From: RGIG3002 sp964449325
GTDB taxonomy: Bacteria; Bacillota; Clostridia; Lachnospirales; Lachnospiraceae
DNA: 54,731 nt
Direction of reading: 5' to 3'
Assembly: GCA_964449325.1 (NCBI GenBank)
Contig: CAYUYJ010000019.1
Coordinates: forward strand, 1 to 54,731
Made by a program: the position numbers and the translations under genes. Below the pieces are notes generated by a model. That model did no database searches and was not told the origin of the DNA. It saw only the letters and a program-made list of their open reading frames with translations. This document shows positions 18,455-27,063 of this stretch, one piece after another. Position 1 is the stretch's first letter, and each line of letters begins with the position of its first letter.

Positions 18455-19321
18455 TTATTTCTTTGCCGCATTATTTCTTTCTTTAATCTTCTGGAGAAGG
18501 ATTTCTTTTAAATCTCTTGCCTTATCCTTCATACGCGGACTGGCTGTATTGGAACCGATAATAGATGCAATCAGTTTGGATGCTACATCGTACTGCTCAA
18601 ATCGTACTGCCATAACCGAAATCAGATAATCAACGGTCTGTTCATCCATACCGCACATCGGGAAGGATTCGGATTGCCTTGCTGCAAGAAATCCTTCAAG
18701 AGCGTTCTGCAAAAATTCATTTTCCTCCGCTTCCAATTCTTCCTTTTTGGTCTTATAGTCTTCGGCAGCCTCATCCAGACTTTCCGCATACCCCCTGAGA
18801 AGCCATGCCGATTTCAGACAGATATATGCTTTTTCGCTGGCACGTGCCTGTTTTACGATAGCATTGGCAAGAGTCAGCTGATACCTCTCTACTGCCTCAT
18901 CATAAGTAATGATATCCCCTTTCGGTTCATGTCCTTTATAATTTGGTGAAATATTCTGCTTAATCAGCTTCGCCTGACCACTTGTCATGTATTTAAAATA
19001 TCTGCTAAGTGCAGCATAACCGCAGGTCGGACAAGCAATGACATCATATTTTAATAAATCAATCTGCTCGTACTTCGGACGCAAATCCATATCCGTTCCT
19101 TTTAATTTCGCCCTACCGATTTTAACGGTCTTTGACTTAAACTCCTGATCACACACCGGGCAGGTATGTGTCTTGTCAAACAGGAAATCCTGTTCCTGCA
19201 CAACGGGTGCCGCTTTTCCGTCCTCTGCACCTTTTGCACTCTTTTTGGTGTCTTCATAAAGATTTGCATCCTTTAAGTTGCCAAGCCCCAATTTTTCTAA
19301 TCCTGATAAAATTCCAGCCAT
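18455..19321 (-). CDS. DUF2225 family protein
   Basis: 288 residues from ATG 19321, preferred over the GTG at 19336 because GGAGGA lies about seven bases upstream of the ATG. The DUF2225 domain has two CxxC pairs, CPVCDQEF (about residue 54) and CPTCGYAALSRYF (about 98), likely a zinc site, followed by a long helical TPR-like region with EKAYICLKSAWLLRGYAE. The function is unknown; in Clostridia it is a stand-alone cytoplasmic protein. It sits 97 bases downstream of glnS and may be read from it. Confidence 0.88.
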   Translation of the reverse strand: MAGILSGLEKLGLGNLKDANLYEDTKKSAKGAEDGKAAPVVQEQDFLFDKTHTCPVCDQEFKSKTVKIGRAKLKGTDMDLRPKYEQIDLLKYDVIACPTCGYAALSRYFKYMTSGQAKLIKQNISPNYKGHEPKGDIITYDEAVERYQLTLANAIVKQARASEKAYICLKSAWLLRGYAESLDEAAEDYKTKKEELEAEENEFLQNALEGFLAARQSESFPMCGMDEQTVDYLISVMAVRFEQYDVASKLIASIIGSNTASPRMKDKARDLKEILLQKIKERNNAAKK

Positions 19322-19384
19322 TCGCTTTTCCTCCACTCCATTTTATGGTAATTCCCTTTAATAAAACATCCCTCCGGTAAAACA

Positions 19385-19430
19385 TTACCAAAGTAATCAC
19401 ATTACTTTGGTAAGCACATTACTTTGGCAA
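19385..19430. repeat. Hairpin and direct repeat at the glnS 3' end
   Basis: TTACCAAAGTAAT (19385-19397) and ATTACTTTGGTAA (19401-19413) form a perfect 13-bp stem with a 3-base loop. A third copy, CACATTACTTTGGCAA (19415-19430), contains the last codons and the stop of glnS. The hairpin may end the glnS transcript although its U-run is poor. The tandem copy of a coding end looks like a short local duplication. Confidence 0.7.
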
Positions 19431-21110
19431 TGTATAAGAGCTCTTTAATGAAACAATACGGTTAAATACAAGTGCACCTTCCTTGGAATCTTTCGCATCT
19501 ACACAGAAAAATCCCTGTCTGACAAACTGGAAACTGTCATATGCCTTTGCCGTGGAAAGAGCCGGTTCTACATAGCAGTCCTTCAATACCGTTAAGGAAT
19601 TCGGATTCAAATTCAGGCTGCCATCTTCATTGTATACCCCTTTTTCTTCATCAATAATATTTTCATATAAACGCACTTCTGCTTTTACAGCCTGTGCGGC
19701 AGGAACCCAGTGAATCGTTCCCTTTACCTTTCTTCCCGTAAATCCTGTTCCGCACTTTGTCTCCGGGTCGTAAGTACAATGTACCTCTGTTACCTTACCG
19801 TTTTCATCCTTCACAAAGCTTGTACAGGTTACAAAATAAGCATTCATCAGGCGGACTTCATTTCCCGGGAAAAGACGGAAATATTTTTTCGGTGGCTCTT
19901 CCATGAAATCCTCTCTGTCAATGTAAAGTTCTCTGCCGAAAGGAACCTGCCTTGTACCGAGGGCTTCATTTTCCATATTGTTGGAAACCTCTAACAGTTC
20001 CGTCTGTCCTTCCGGATAGTTGTCGATTACTAACTTAATTGGATCTAACACTGCCATCATACGAGGTCTGGAAAGCTTCAAATCCTCTCTGATACAATAT
20101 TCCAACATGGCATAATCTACGGAAGAATTGCTCTTTGATACCCCGCAAAGCTCTACAAATTTCTGAATAGAGCTTGGCGTAAAGCCTCTTCTTCGAAGTG
20201 CCGCAATGGAAACCAGTCTGGGGTCGTCCCAGCCGTCCACAATGCCCTCTTCCACTAACTTTTTGATATATCGTTTTCCGGTTACTACGTTCGTCAGATA
20301 TAATTTTGCAAATTCAATCTGCTTCGGCGGATGCGGATACTCCAGTTCTCTTACCACCCAGTCATAAAGCGGTCTGTGATCCTCAAACTCCAGCGTACAA
20401 ATCGAATGGGTAATACCCTCGATTGCATCCTCAATAGGATGAGCAAAATCGTACATCGGATAAATGCACCATGTATCCCCGGTGTTGTGATGCGTCATAT
20501 GTGCCACACGATAAATAACCGGATCACGCATATTGATATTCGGCGATGCCATATCAATTCTGGCACGAAGTACCTTTTCTCCGTCCTGATATACACCGTT
20601 TTTCATTTCTTCAAACAGTTTTAAATTTTCTTCCACACTACGATTGCAGCTCGGGTCATCCTTTCCCGGCTCCGTTAAGGTTCCCCGGTATTCCCGAATC
20701 TGTTCCGCAGATAAATCCGATACATAAGCCTTGCCTTTTTTAATCAGCTTTACAGCTGCTTCGTACATCTGTCCGAAATAATTGGAGGCAAAGAACAGTC
20801 TGTCCTCCCAATCTGCCCCGAGCCATTCAATGTCCTTTTTGATGGACTCTACAAACTCAACTTTTTCCTTGGTCGGGTTCGTATCATCAAAACGCATATT
20901 GAATTTACCGCCGTATTCCTTTGCCAGTCCGTAATTTAAGAGGATGCTCTTGGCATGTCCAATGTGAAGATATCCGTTAGGTTCCGGCGGAAACCTTGTG
21001 TGAACTGTATCATAAACACCCTCTGCCAAATCTTTTTCGATAATCTGTTCAATAAAATTTTTGGATACTGTTTCCGTATCCTTTGCTTCTAAATTTTCTA
21101 TTTCGCTCAT
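19419..21110 (-). CDS. glnS: Glutaminyl-tRNA synthetase
   Basis: 563 residues from ATG 21110, which has GAGGAG eight bases upstream; the frame also offers an upstream TTG without support. A class Ic enzyme that charges tRNA(Gln) directly. HIGH is at residues 49-52 within RFPPEPNGYLHIGHAKSI, the acceptor-binding region follows, WDDPR and LRRRGFTPSSI are present, and the C-terminal beta-barrel anticodon domains are complete. At the KMSKS position the usual MSKRK is replaced by TGKRY (about 277-281). There is no YqeY fusion. A GatCAB operon is encoded 30 kb away in the same window. Confidence 0.96.
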   Translation of the reverse strand: MSEIENLEAKDTETVSKNFIEQIIEKDLAEGVYDTVHTRFPPEPNGYLHIGHAKSILLNYGLAKEYGGKFNMRFDDTNPTKEKVEFVESIKKDIEWLGADWEDRLFFASNYFGQMYEAAVKLIKKGKAYVSDLSAEQIREYRGTLTEPGKDDPSCNRSVEENLKLFEEMKNGVYQDGEKVLRARIDMASPNINMRDPVIYRVAHMTHHNTGDTWCIYPMYDFAHPIEDAIEGITHSICTLEFEDHRPLYDWVVRELEYPHPPKQIEFAKLYLTNVVTGKRYIKKLVEEGIVDGWDDPRLVSIAALRRRGFTPSSIQKFVELCGVSKSNSSVDYAMLEYCIREDLKLSRPRMMAVLDPIKLVIDNYPEGQTELLEVSNNMENEALGTRQVPFGRELYIDREDFMEEPPKKYFRLFPGNEVRLMNAYFVTCTSFVKDENGKVTEVHCTYDPETKCGTGFTGRKVKGTIHWVPAAQAVKAEVRLYENIIDEEKGVYNEDGSLNLNPNSLTVLKDCYVEPALSTAKAYDSFQFVRQGFFCVDAKDSKEGALVFNRIVSLKSSYTLPK

Positions 21111-21170
21111 AATAACGACTCCTCGGTCCAAAAAATTACTATTTTTATTCTAGCATAAGAAACAAAAATA

Positions 21171-21195
21171 ATAAAGGGGAAAATCCCCTTTATTA
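21171..21195 (-). terminator. Terminator of the DedA-GT-RR-HK unit
   Basis: AATAAAGGGG (21171-21180) and CCCCTTTATT (21186-21195) form a perfect 10-bp stem with a 5-base loop, followed on the minus strand by a T-rich tail. It lies 10 bases after the kinase stop and close to the glnS promoter region. Confidence 0.85.
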
Positions 21196-21205
21196 TCTGT
21201 CTTTC

Positions 21206-23545
21206 TTACCATTCAATTATAACCTTAAACAAATCTCCGTCCGTCTCCACCCGGAACGTTCCTCCCTGCAATTCGGTGAAGCTTTTGGCAATCGCAAGAC
21301 CAAGTCCGCTTCCTTCCGTATTCCGGGAAGCATCCCCGCGCACGAACCGCTCGGTTAAATCCTGCGGATTGATGTGGATTTCCTGTGCCGACATATTTTT
21401 CATTTCAATATGTATGCCTGTACCCGCATCCCCGTCATTTCCTTCTCTTGGCACAGCCTGTACCCAGACCCTGGTACCGGGCAAGGCATATTTAATAATG
21501 TTTACATACAGATTTTCAAAAATCCGGTATGTTTTCTGGCTGTCCAACTGCAAAATTACCTTTTCCTCCGGCAGTTCAAACCGCACATCGAAACCAGCCT
21601 GCTTCATTTTTTCCTCATGTTCCAGATAGACCTGCCTCAACAGGTTACAGATGTCCACGGGCATCGGCTCGATTTTTACGTTGCCACTGTTCGCTTTACT
21701 GACCTCAAACAAATCCTCAATCAGCACCTTTAGCCGCAGGGACTTTCTTTCCAGAGTATCTATATATTCCTTTCTTTGTTCTTCGGTAATATTTTCCTGT
21801 TTCAGCAAATCGATATATGTAATAATTGCCGTCAGCGGTGTTTTCAAATCGTGGGATACATTCGTAATCAGCTCGGTTTTCATCCGCTGGCTTTTCACTT
21901 CTTCTTCTACCGCTTTACTAAAACCATCCTGTATTTTGTACAGTTCTGCTTTATAAGACTCAAACAACCCGAAATTTTCTTCAAATGTATTGTTTAACTT
22001 TCCCTCCGCAATAGAATTGGTTGCCTCCAGCATTTTTCTGTACTGCCACTGAATTTTAAAAATATAATTCTTTAACAGTCCATACAAAAGGAACGAATAA
22101 ATAATCAAAATCGGAATACCGATGGTCCAGAAGCAGCATATGATTGCCAGCACCGCAAAATTAATGATTACGACCTTCATCAGCAGCTTTTTGTTATCCT
22201 TTCCTAAGTCAGCATCCAAAACTTCTTTTTTGAAGTTCCGGTACAACTTCTTTCCAAAATCCACAATCTGCCTCCAGTACCGATAAATCAGGCTGTGCTC
22301 TTTCAGATAAGGAACAAGCCCATTACCGATATCCTTTAGGCCTAACAGGCACCAGTACCACGTCCCGAACAAAAAAGCAAGGAAACAGAAATTCACTACA
22401 TTTGCCAAAAGTTCTCTTGAAAAGAAACCTGATAAAATCGGCAGATTTCTGTTTACCCAGGCGGCATAACCACCTTGGTTGGTATAATTTACATTGCCTA
22501 CCACCATGGACTGACCGGCACACAACAGAAAGATTCCGACAAGCACCAGCACTTCTATAGAGAGCTTCTTCGATTTTGCCTCCCAAAGCAGGACGGGTCT
22601 GGCTATTGCCAATACTAACACGAGTATTGCTATGATTGCCAGAAAGAGCATATATACATTGCCTACACCTACCATATAGTAAACATATTCACTTTCTTCA
22701 AAGACTGTGGATGACAGCATATTATACTCGTACTGCTCCTTACTTTCAAAGGCTGTCATCTGGTCTTCTGTCATGGCATAAATAAATATCGCGTTTTTCG
22801 GCCTTATCTGCTTAAAAGTCAGTTCCTTCTCTACAATATCCGTCTCCGGATTCACAACAGCATAATTTTCTGTTTCCGAGCGTCCCGATAACAAAACAGA
22901 AGAGTTCCCGCTTGACACTACCCGTGCCGTCCTTAAAAACTGTTCCGGATTCTGTCCTTTTACCCGGATGTTGGCAAGACTTCCGTTTTCGCCATATTCC
23001 AGCACAATATAGTAGTCATAGTAAGAAGTTTCTCCTGCTTCTCCCTGCTCCCCCGCCAGTTGCTCTATATTCTTTGAAGTATTCTTCAATATGGTTTCCG
23101 TACTCTTCTCCACTACACAATAATCCATGCGCTTACCAATTTGATTTGCATAATTCTGTCTGAGCGAAACCAGTTCTTCGTCTATCTGCTCTTCATAAAT
23201 CTCCCTGACGGCTTCCTCCGAGCTATAGAGTTTCTGTCCTTTACCGGCGTAGTCATCCACATGTACCTGCTGCACCTTCTCTTCACTGATGTCTACATAC
23301 AAATCCTCCGTCGTATATTCCACACCGCTTTTATCCAACACATCTTTATAAAACACCAGATTGCAGGAAAATAAAATTTCCAGAAATTCATCACTTTCAA
23401 AGGCATTGCCTCCCTCTTGTCCGCAATACTTGTCCGCCTGTACTCTGAAATGGGAATAAAGTGACATAAAAATTACGGTTGCCAGCATGACAATCAGAAA
23501 GCCTGTATTTCTTGCACCTTTACTGTTTTTCAATTTTGTATCCAA
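21206..23545 (-). CDS. Sensor histidine kinase with large extracytoplasmic domain
   Basis: 779 residues. One membrane segment near residues 15-33 is followed by about 250 extracytoplasmic residues of unknown fold, then a multi-pass membrane region (about 295-490), a HAMP-like linker, HisKA with TNVSHDLKTPLTAI (phospho-acceptor His565) and an HATPase domain with ENLYVNIIKYA as N box and TEGSGLGLAIAKSF as G box. The TTG start lies inside the end of the response regulator gene (26-base overlap), so translation is coupled. The signal is unknown. The unit starts with DedA and a lipid-type glycosyltransferase, so an envelope stress or lipid signal is a reasonable inference. Confidence 0.92.
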   Translation of the reverse strand: MDTKLKNSKGARNTGFLIVMLATVIFMSLYSHFRVQADKYCGQEGGNAFESDEFLEILFSCNLVFYKDVLDKSGVEYTTEDLYVDISEEKVQQVHVDDYAGKGQKLYSSEEAVREIYEEQIDEELVSLRQNYANQIGKRMDYCVVEKSTETILKNTSKNIEQLAGEQGEAGETSYYDYYIVLEYGENGSLANIRVKGQNPEQFLRTARVVSSGNSSVLLSGRSETENYAVVNPETDIVEKELTFKQIRPKNAIFIYAMTEDQMTAFESKEQYEYNMLSSTVFEESEYVYYMVGVGNVYMLFLAIIAILVLVLAIARPVLLWEAKSKKLSIEVLVLVGIFLLCAGQSMVVGNVNYTNQGGYAAWVNRNLPILSGFFSRELLANVVNFCFLAFLFGTWYWCLLGLKDIGNGLVPYLKEHSLIYRYWRQIVDFGKKLYRNFKKEVLDADLGKDNKKLLMKVVIINFAVLAIICCFWTIGIPILIIYSFLLYGLLKNYIFKIQWQYRKMLEATNSIAEGKLNNTFEENFGLFESYKAELYKIQDGFSKAVEEEVKSQRMKTELITNVSHDLKTPLTAIITYIDLLKQENITEEQRKEYIDTLERKSLRLKVLIEDLFEVSKANSGNVKIEPMPVDICNLLRQVYLEHEEKMKQAGFDVRFELPEEKVILQLDSQKTYRIFENLYVNIIKYALPGTRVWVQAVPREGNDGDAGTGIHIEMKNMSAQEIHINPQDLTERFVRGDASRNTEGSGLGLAIAKSFTELQGGTFRVETDGDLFKVIIEW

Positions 23546-24227
23546 CGCCCCACACCACCTTTAAATATTTAGGTTCCTTCGGGTTAATCTCTATTTTCTC
23601 CCGAATTTTCCGAACATGTACCATAATGGTATCCGTACCTACCGCCTGCTCGTTCCAGACTCTTTCATATATTTCATCTGCACTGAATACCCGTCCCGGA
23701 TTTTTCATCAATAGCAATAAAATCTTAAACTCCAACGGTGTCAGCTTCACCGGGTTTCCATCCACTGTTACCTCTACCGTATCTTCATTTAATTCCAAAC
23801 CACCGATAACATAAACCTTGTCATTCTCCTGCTTTTCCTCTACCGCATCCAGATATTTCCTATAGCGGCGCAGATGGGAATTGACCCTTGCCAAAAGCTC
23901 CAACGTGGTAAAGGGCTTTGTTACATAATCATCGGCACCCATATTCAGTCCCATGATTTTATCTACTTCCTCAGACTTCGCCGATAACATAATAACAGGG
24001 AAATCAAACCCTCTTTCTCTCGCCTTCATAACCATCGTAATACCATCCATCCGCGGCATCATAATGTCCACAATGGCAAGATGAATCTTCTCCGATTCGA
24101 TTTTTTCCAAGCCTTCTACCCCATCTGCTGCCTGCGATACGCTGTAGCCCTGATTTTTTAAATATATTTCAATTCCCTCCCGGATTTCCTTGTCATCCTC
24201 CACAATAAGAATATGATATGCGTCCAT
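23520..24227 (-). CDS. OmpR/PhoB-family response regulator
   Basis: 235 residues from ATG 24227, which has GGAGGAAAAG upstream; the frame extends 13 codons further without a ribosome binding site. Receiver domain: acidic pocket EDD near residue 9, phospho-Asp in LAIVDIMMPRMDG (about 51), Thr/Ser in MLSAKS, and the invariant Lys in YVTKPF. The C-terminal winged helix (residues about 135-233) includes LTPLEFKILLLLMKNPGRVF and MVHVRKIREKIE. It is the partner of the overlapping histidine kinase downstream. Targets are unknown. Confidence 0.96.
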   Translation of the reverse strand: MDAYHILIVEDDKEIREGIEIYLKNQGYSVSQAADGVEGLEKIESEKIHLAIVDIMMPRMDGITMVMKARERGFDFPVIMLSAKSEEVDKIMGLNMGADDYVTKPFTTLELLARVNSHLRRYRKYLDAVEEKQENDKVYVIGGLELNEDTVEVTVDGNPVKLTPLEFKILLLLMKNPGRVFSADEIYERVWNEQAVGTDTIMVHVRKIREKIEINPKEPKYLKVVWGVGYKIEKQ

Positions 24228-24289
24228 GCTGCTTTTCCTCCTGATATAGTTGTTAATCCTTACCAAACTTTTCGTAAGTCATTGTACGC

Positions 24290-25510
24290 TTATATCATAT
24301 CAGAAGTTCTTCTCCTGTTCCAGTTCCCATATCTTCTTTCTTCCTCTTTGCCGCTTTGCTTATAGCTTGCAATGGCAGCTTTATAATATGCTGCGGCTAA
24401 TCCGGCAATATCCTGCGCCCGGTATTTTTCTGCTGTTCGAAAAGCGCCCTGTATCAAATGGCTCCGTAATCCGCTGTTTTCCAGTGTCATGTCCAACCGA
24501 CGCTCAAATTCAGTTTCTGACAATGCTGTCATATATCCGTTTTCTCCACTGACAACAATATCACTTACACCTGACGCACGTACCGCAATAACCGGCAGGC
24601 CTGTTGCCATTGCTTCCAGAAGCACAATTCCCTGTGTTTCGGAAAGCGAGGAAAACAAAAAGTAATCCGCCGCCCTGCAATAGTTTTTCACCTCCTCATT
24701 CGGTACTTTTCCTACAAAGCAGATTTCCTCCTGTAAATCCAAATCCCTTGCCAGCTTTTCCAGTTCCTTTCTTTCCGGTCCGTCCCCGATAACAGCAAAT
24801 TTAAAATCCGAACCGTTCTTGTGTGCTTTTCTCCCGGCAAGAACCCGGAACAAAAAATCCAGATTCTTTTCTTTTGCAAGCCGTGCTACCGTGCAGAATA
24901 TATACTTTTTACCGGAATTTCCCAATAACTCTTTACGAATCTGCTCTGCTTTTTCCCTGTCCGCCTGATAGCTGTCTTCCTTCAGTCCGGTAGGCAGCAC
25001 CTCCACCGCTGCCGGACATCCGATTTCTTCCAAATAATCCTTCATAAGCGGTGTCGGTGCAAATACCATATCACAATGCTTCGTAAAGCTTCGCATATAG
25101 AACGGCAGAACATTTTTTAAAAAGGACGCTTTTATGTAGTGCAAATACTGTTCATATCTTGTATGATAGGTAAATACAAGCGGAACATGATATTTCTCCG
25201 ATAAGTAGGCAGCAGTCCATCCTATCATCATCGGATGCTGTACATGGATCACATCAAAATTGCCTTTTGCAAATTCTTCCTCAATCCTCCTGTCAAAGCT
25301 GTTTGGCACCGTTGCTCCTCCGGCTATCCCCTTCAGAAAGGAACCATAGCGTACTACATTTTCCTCCGTTCCCTGTCCTTTATAATCCGGTGCGAAAATG
25401 ACTACTTCATGACCTTCTTTTCGCAGCCCCTCGCTCAATCTTTCTATCGAAATCGGCACCCCCGCAATAAATGGCAGATAATTGTTTGTCATCATTGCTA
25501 TTTTCATCAT
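24290..25510 (-). CDS. GT4-family glycosyltransferase, glycolipid-synthase type
   Basis: 406 residues from ATG 25510, chosen because AGGAGGAGACAG is directly upstream; the open frame starts at 25561 inside dedA. It is a GT-B fold enzyme: the N-terminal MTNNYLPFIAGVPISIERL loop, FTYHTRYEQYLHY acceptor region, the nucleotide-sugar site TVARLAKEKNLDFL, and the E-x7-E motif in SETQGIVLLEAMATGLPVI. It resembles the 1,2-diacylglycerol 3-glucosyltransferase group, which builds membrane glycolipids. It sits 22 bases after dedA and 62 before the response regulator gene. Confidence 0.9.
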   Translation of the reverse strand: MMKIAMMTNNYLPFIAGVPISIERLSEGLRKEGHEVVIFAPDYKGQGTEENVVRYGSFLKGIAGGATVPNSFDRRIEEEFAKGNFDVIHVQHPMMIGWTAAYLSEKYHVPLVFTYHTRYEQYLHYIKASFLKNVLPFYMRSFTKHCDMVFAPTPLMKDYLEEIGCPAAVEVLPTGLKEDSYQADREKAEQIRKELLGNSGKKYIFCTVARLAKEKNLDFLFRVLAGRKAHKNGSDFKFAVIGDGPERKELEKLARDLDLQEEICFVGKVPNEEVKNYCRAADYFLFSSLSETQGIVLLEAMATGLPVIAVRASGVSDIVVSGENGYMTALSETEFERRLDMTLENSGLRSHLIQGAFRTAEKYRAQDIAGLAAAYYKAAIASYKQSGKEEERRYGNWNRRRTSDMI

Positions 25511-25532
25511 CTGTCTCCTCCTTTTCCCTTTC

Positions 25533-26045
25533 CTATATATGTAGATAACTGAAAACCGCATCTCCTAAAAAATAACCGGCACCGACAAAGATTAGATTCC
25601 ACACAAAAACTCCAAGTGCCGAGCTGACCGTATATTTCCAAAAATTAATTTTCAAAACTCCTGCCGGTATGGATATCAGTGTCCGAACCATCGGAATCAG
25701 TTTGCTTAAGAAAATACCGAAACAGCCTTTCTGCCGTATCATCTCAAAATTCTTCTCAATTGCTGCCTGCTGCTTCGGGAATTTTTTTACATATTTTTCC
25801 AAAAGAAGATTTCCGCCGGCAAATCCCAGAAAATATAAAATCCAACTGCCCAACAAACCTGCTGCCAGTGTAATCAGCATCACCAGAAAAAAATTGATGT
25901 TTCCTTTTGCTGCCCATACTCCCGACAAGGGCATGATAATACCTGCCGGAAAGCCCGGTAGATTCATATATTCCAACAGTACGATAACAAAAATCGCAAG
26001 AGCACCATATCGGGTAAAATAAAAGGTAATTGTAGCTAAATCCAT
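25533..26045 (-). CDS. DedA/SNARE-associated family membrane protein
   Basis: 170 residues, short for the family (about 200). Four or five hydrophobic segments are visible. Characteristic pieces are LEYMNLPGFPAGIIMPLSG near the start, the glycine-rich GSWILYFLGFAGGN, and the conserved arginine and proline motif SKLIPMVRTLISIPAG. Members of this family flip polyprenyl phosphate or phospholipids across the membrane. As first gene of the DedA-GT-RR-HK unit it fits a role in envelope lipids. No convincing sigma-A promoter was found upstream. Confidence 0.92.
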   Translation of the reverse strand: MDLATITFYFTRYGALAIFVIVLLEYMNLPGFPAGIIMPLSGVWAAKGNINFFLVMLITLAAGLLGSWILYFLGFAGGNLLLEKYVKKFPKQQAAIEKNFEMIRQKGCFGIFLSKLIPMVRTLISIPAGVLKINFWKYTVSSALGVFVWNLIFVGAGYFLGDAVFSYLHI

Positions 26046-26340
26046 GTTCCCACCTCTTTCGTATCGCTTTTCTACGCTTTTTCCTTTTATGTTTTATAGT
26101 CTAGCGACAAAAACGAAAGGAGTAGCAGTGGCAAACCGAAAGAATTTCTTAAGAAATACAAATCATTTTTTCCGAATCGTGCTATTTTCTGACTGAATGA
26201 AAGCATAACTGCACATTTACGGTCTTTTTAACCTCCGCACACTTCATTCAGTAAGGAAATAACACGATTGGAACCGGAATTTAAGCTTTTCACTTTTTTT
26301 GTGTTATGCTTTTATAAAAGTAAGAGGGAGGAAAATAGAA
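26046..26340. promoter_or_regulatory. Divergent intergenic region dedA / agrB
   Basis: This 295-base gap contains a perfect 14-bp palindrome ATTTCTTAAGAAAT (26144-26157), the inverted-pair element copy A (26171-26278), and a weak promoter candidate for agrB (TTCACT at 26289, 17 bases, TTATAA at 26312). The agrB ribosome binding site GAGGGAGG is at 26325-26332. Confidence 0.5.
26171..26278. repeat. Inverted-pair element, copy A (upstream of agrB)
   Basis: The left arm (26171-26204) and right arm (26242-26278) are imperfect inverted copies: the left arm read on the minus strand and the right arm on the plus strand both contain TTCATTCAGT followed by a run close to AAGGAAATAACACGATT. The ATTCAGT cores are about 52 bp apart, centre to centre. 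The proximal core ends 88 bases before the agrB start. Related pairs occur at 30321-30431 and 34956-35064. Possible readings are binding sites for the nearby LytTR regulator or the footprint of a small mobile repeat. Confidence 0.75.
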
Positions 26341-26880
26341 ATGCTTGAATTAATCCAGAAAAATTATGGTTTTACCGATTACCAGATGGCACAACTTCGT
26401 TTTTTCTTTCTAACAATGTTTTCAGAATTGAGTAAATTATTTTTGATTGGGCTTTGTTTCATAGATGTCTTAGGATTATTTATATGGGCGAACCTTGTTT
26501 TTCAGCTTCTGCGTTCTTTCTGTGGCGGGCTGCACTGCAAAACTTACCTGTCCTGCTTTTTTGTTTCCTTAGGCTACATGATTTTAGCTATCCGTATCCT
26601 GCCGCTCATTCCAATGACTAAAGTAGTACAAATGATCGTACTTTTGATATGTATAATCATTACTTACCACATTGGACCGCTGACCTCTGTTTTTCACCCG
26701 GTTCTATCCGAATCCGTAAGCAGGCACTTGAAAAATAAAAGTTTTTTCATCATTTTTCTTTATTTCATTATTCTGTATATATTACCTTCGAATCCATACA
26801 TTGTTACCGGATACTGGGTAATTATATTAAATACATGCCAATTAATTCTGGCAAAAATACAAAAGAAGGAGGGCCTTTGA
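26341..26880 (+). CDS. agrB: AgrB-like peptide-processing membrane protease
   Basis: 179 residues from ATG 26341 after GAGGGAGG; the frame is open from 26299 but without support. AgrB cleaves the AgrD prepeptide and forms the cyclic lactone or thiolactone signal at the membrane. The catalytic motif is intact: R58-SFCGGLH-C with His65 and Cys72, spaced seven apart as His77 and Cys84 are in Staphylococcus aureus. Hydrophobic segments lie near residues 30-57, 75-92, 99-117 and 140-170. It is immediately followed by agrD (TGA ATG with no gap), and the kinase and regulator genes face it from the other strand. Confidence 0.95.
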   Translation: MLELIQKNYGFTDYQMAQLRFFFLTMFSELSKLFLIGLCFIDVLGLFIWANLVFQLLRSFCGGLHCKTYLSCFFVSLGYMILAIRILPLIPMTKVVQMIVLLICIIITYHIGPLTSVFHPVLSESVSRHLKNKSFFIIFLYFIILYILPSNPYIVTGYWVIILNTCQLILAKIQKKEGL

Positions 26881-27024
26881 ATGAAAAAATTACTTTCATC
26901 ACCGATTCTCAAAAATGTGCTTGTAGGCTGTATGTTTTTTACAACATGGGTTAGCAGTTCTCATGCTTCCATTTATTTTTTCGGTGAATATCCCTATCCA
27001 AAGGAAGAAGATTATCTGTCCTAA
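26881..27024 (+). CDS. agrD: AgrD-like cyclic lactone autoinducer prepeptide
   Basis: 47 codons, starting directly after the agrB stop. The N-terminal half (MKKLLSSPILKNVLVGCMFF) is an amphipathic, membrane-binding helix. The tail GEYPYPKEEDYLS matches the recognition tail of S. aureus AgrD, DEVEVPKEL, residue for residue at E, P, K and E. Placing the cleavage as in S. aureus gives a five-residue ring Ser30-Ile-Tyr-Phe-Phe34, so the ring closes on Ser (a lactone) instead of Cys. The only Cys (17) is in the helix and not at the ring position. The length of the exocyclic tail cannot be read from sequence. A terminator follows at once. Confidence 0.92.
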   Translation: MKKLLSSPILKNVLVGCMFFTTWVSSSHASIYFFGEYPYPKEEDYLS

Positions 27025-27030
27025 ATCGTA

Positions 27031-27063
27031 AAAGACCGTCTGAATAATCAGGCGGTTCTTTTT
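27031..27063. terminator. Bidirectional terminator between agrBD and agrC
   Basis: AAAGACCGTCTGA (27031-27043) pairs with TCAGGCGGTTCTTT (27048-27061), followed by T's on the plus strand. On the minus strand the same hairpin contains the last codons of the kinase gene and is followed by TTTTACG. It separates two convergent operons. Confidence 0.85.

Noticed and set aside
19385..19430. Possible CRISPR-like or tandem repeat array
   Set aside because: Only two direct copies and one inverted copy exist without spacers; it is a hairpin at a gene end.
26929..26931. Cys17 of AgrD as the thiolactone residue
   Set aside because: It lies in the amphipathic helix, about 18 residues too far from the GEYPYPKEE tail; the ring position by alignment is Ser30.
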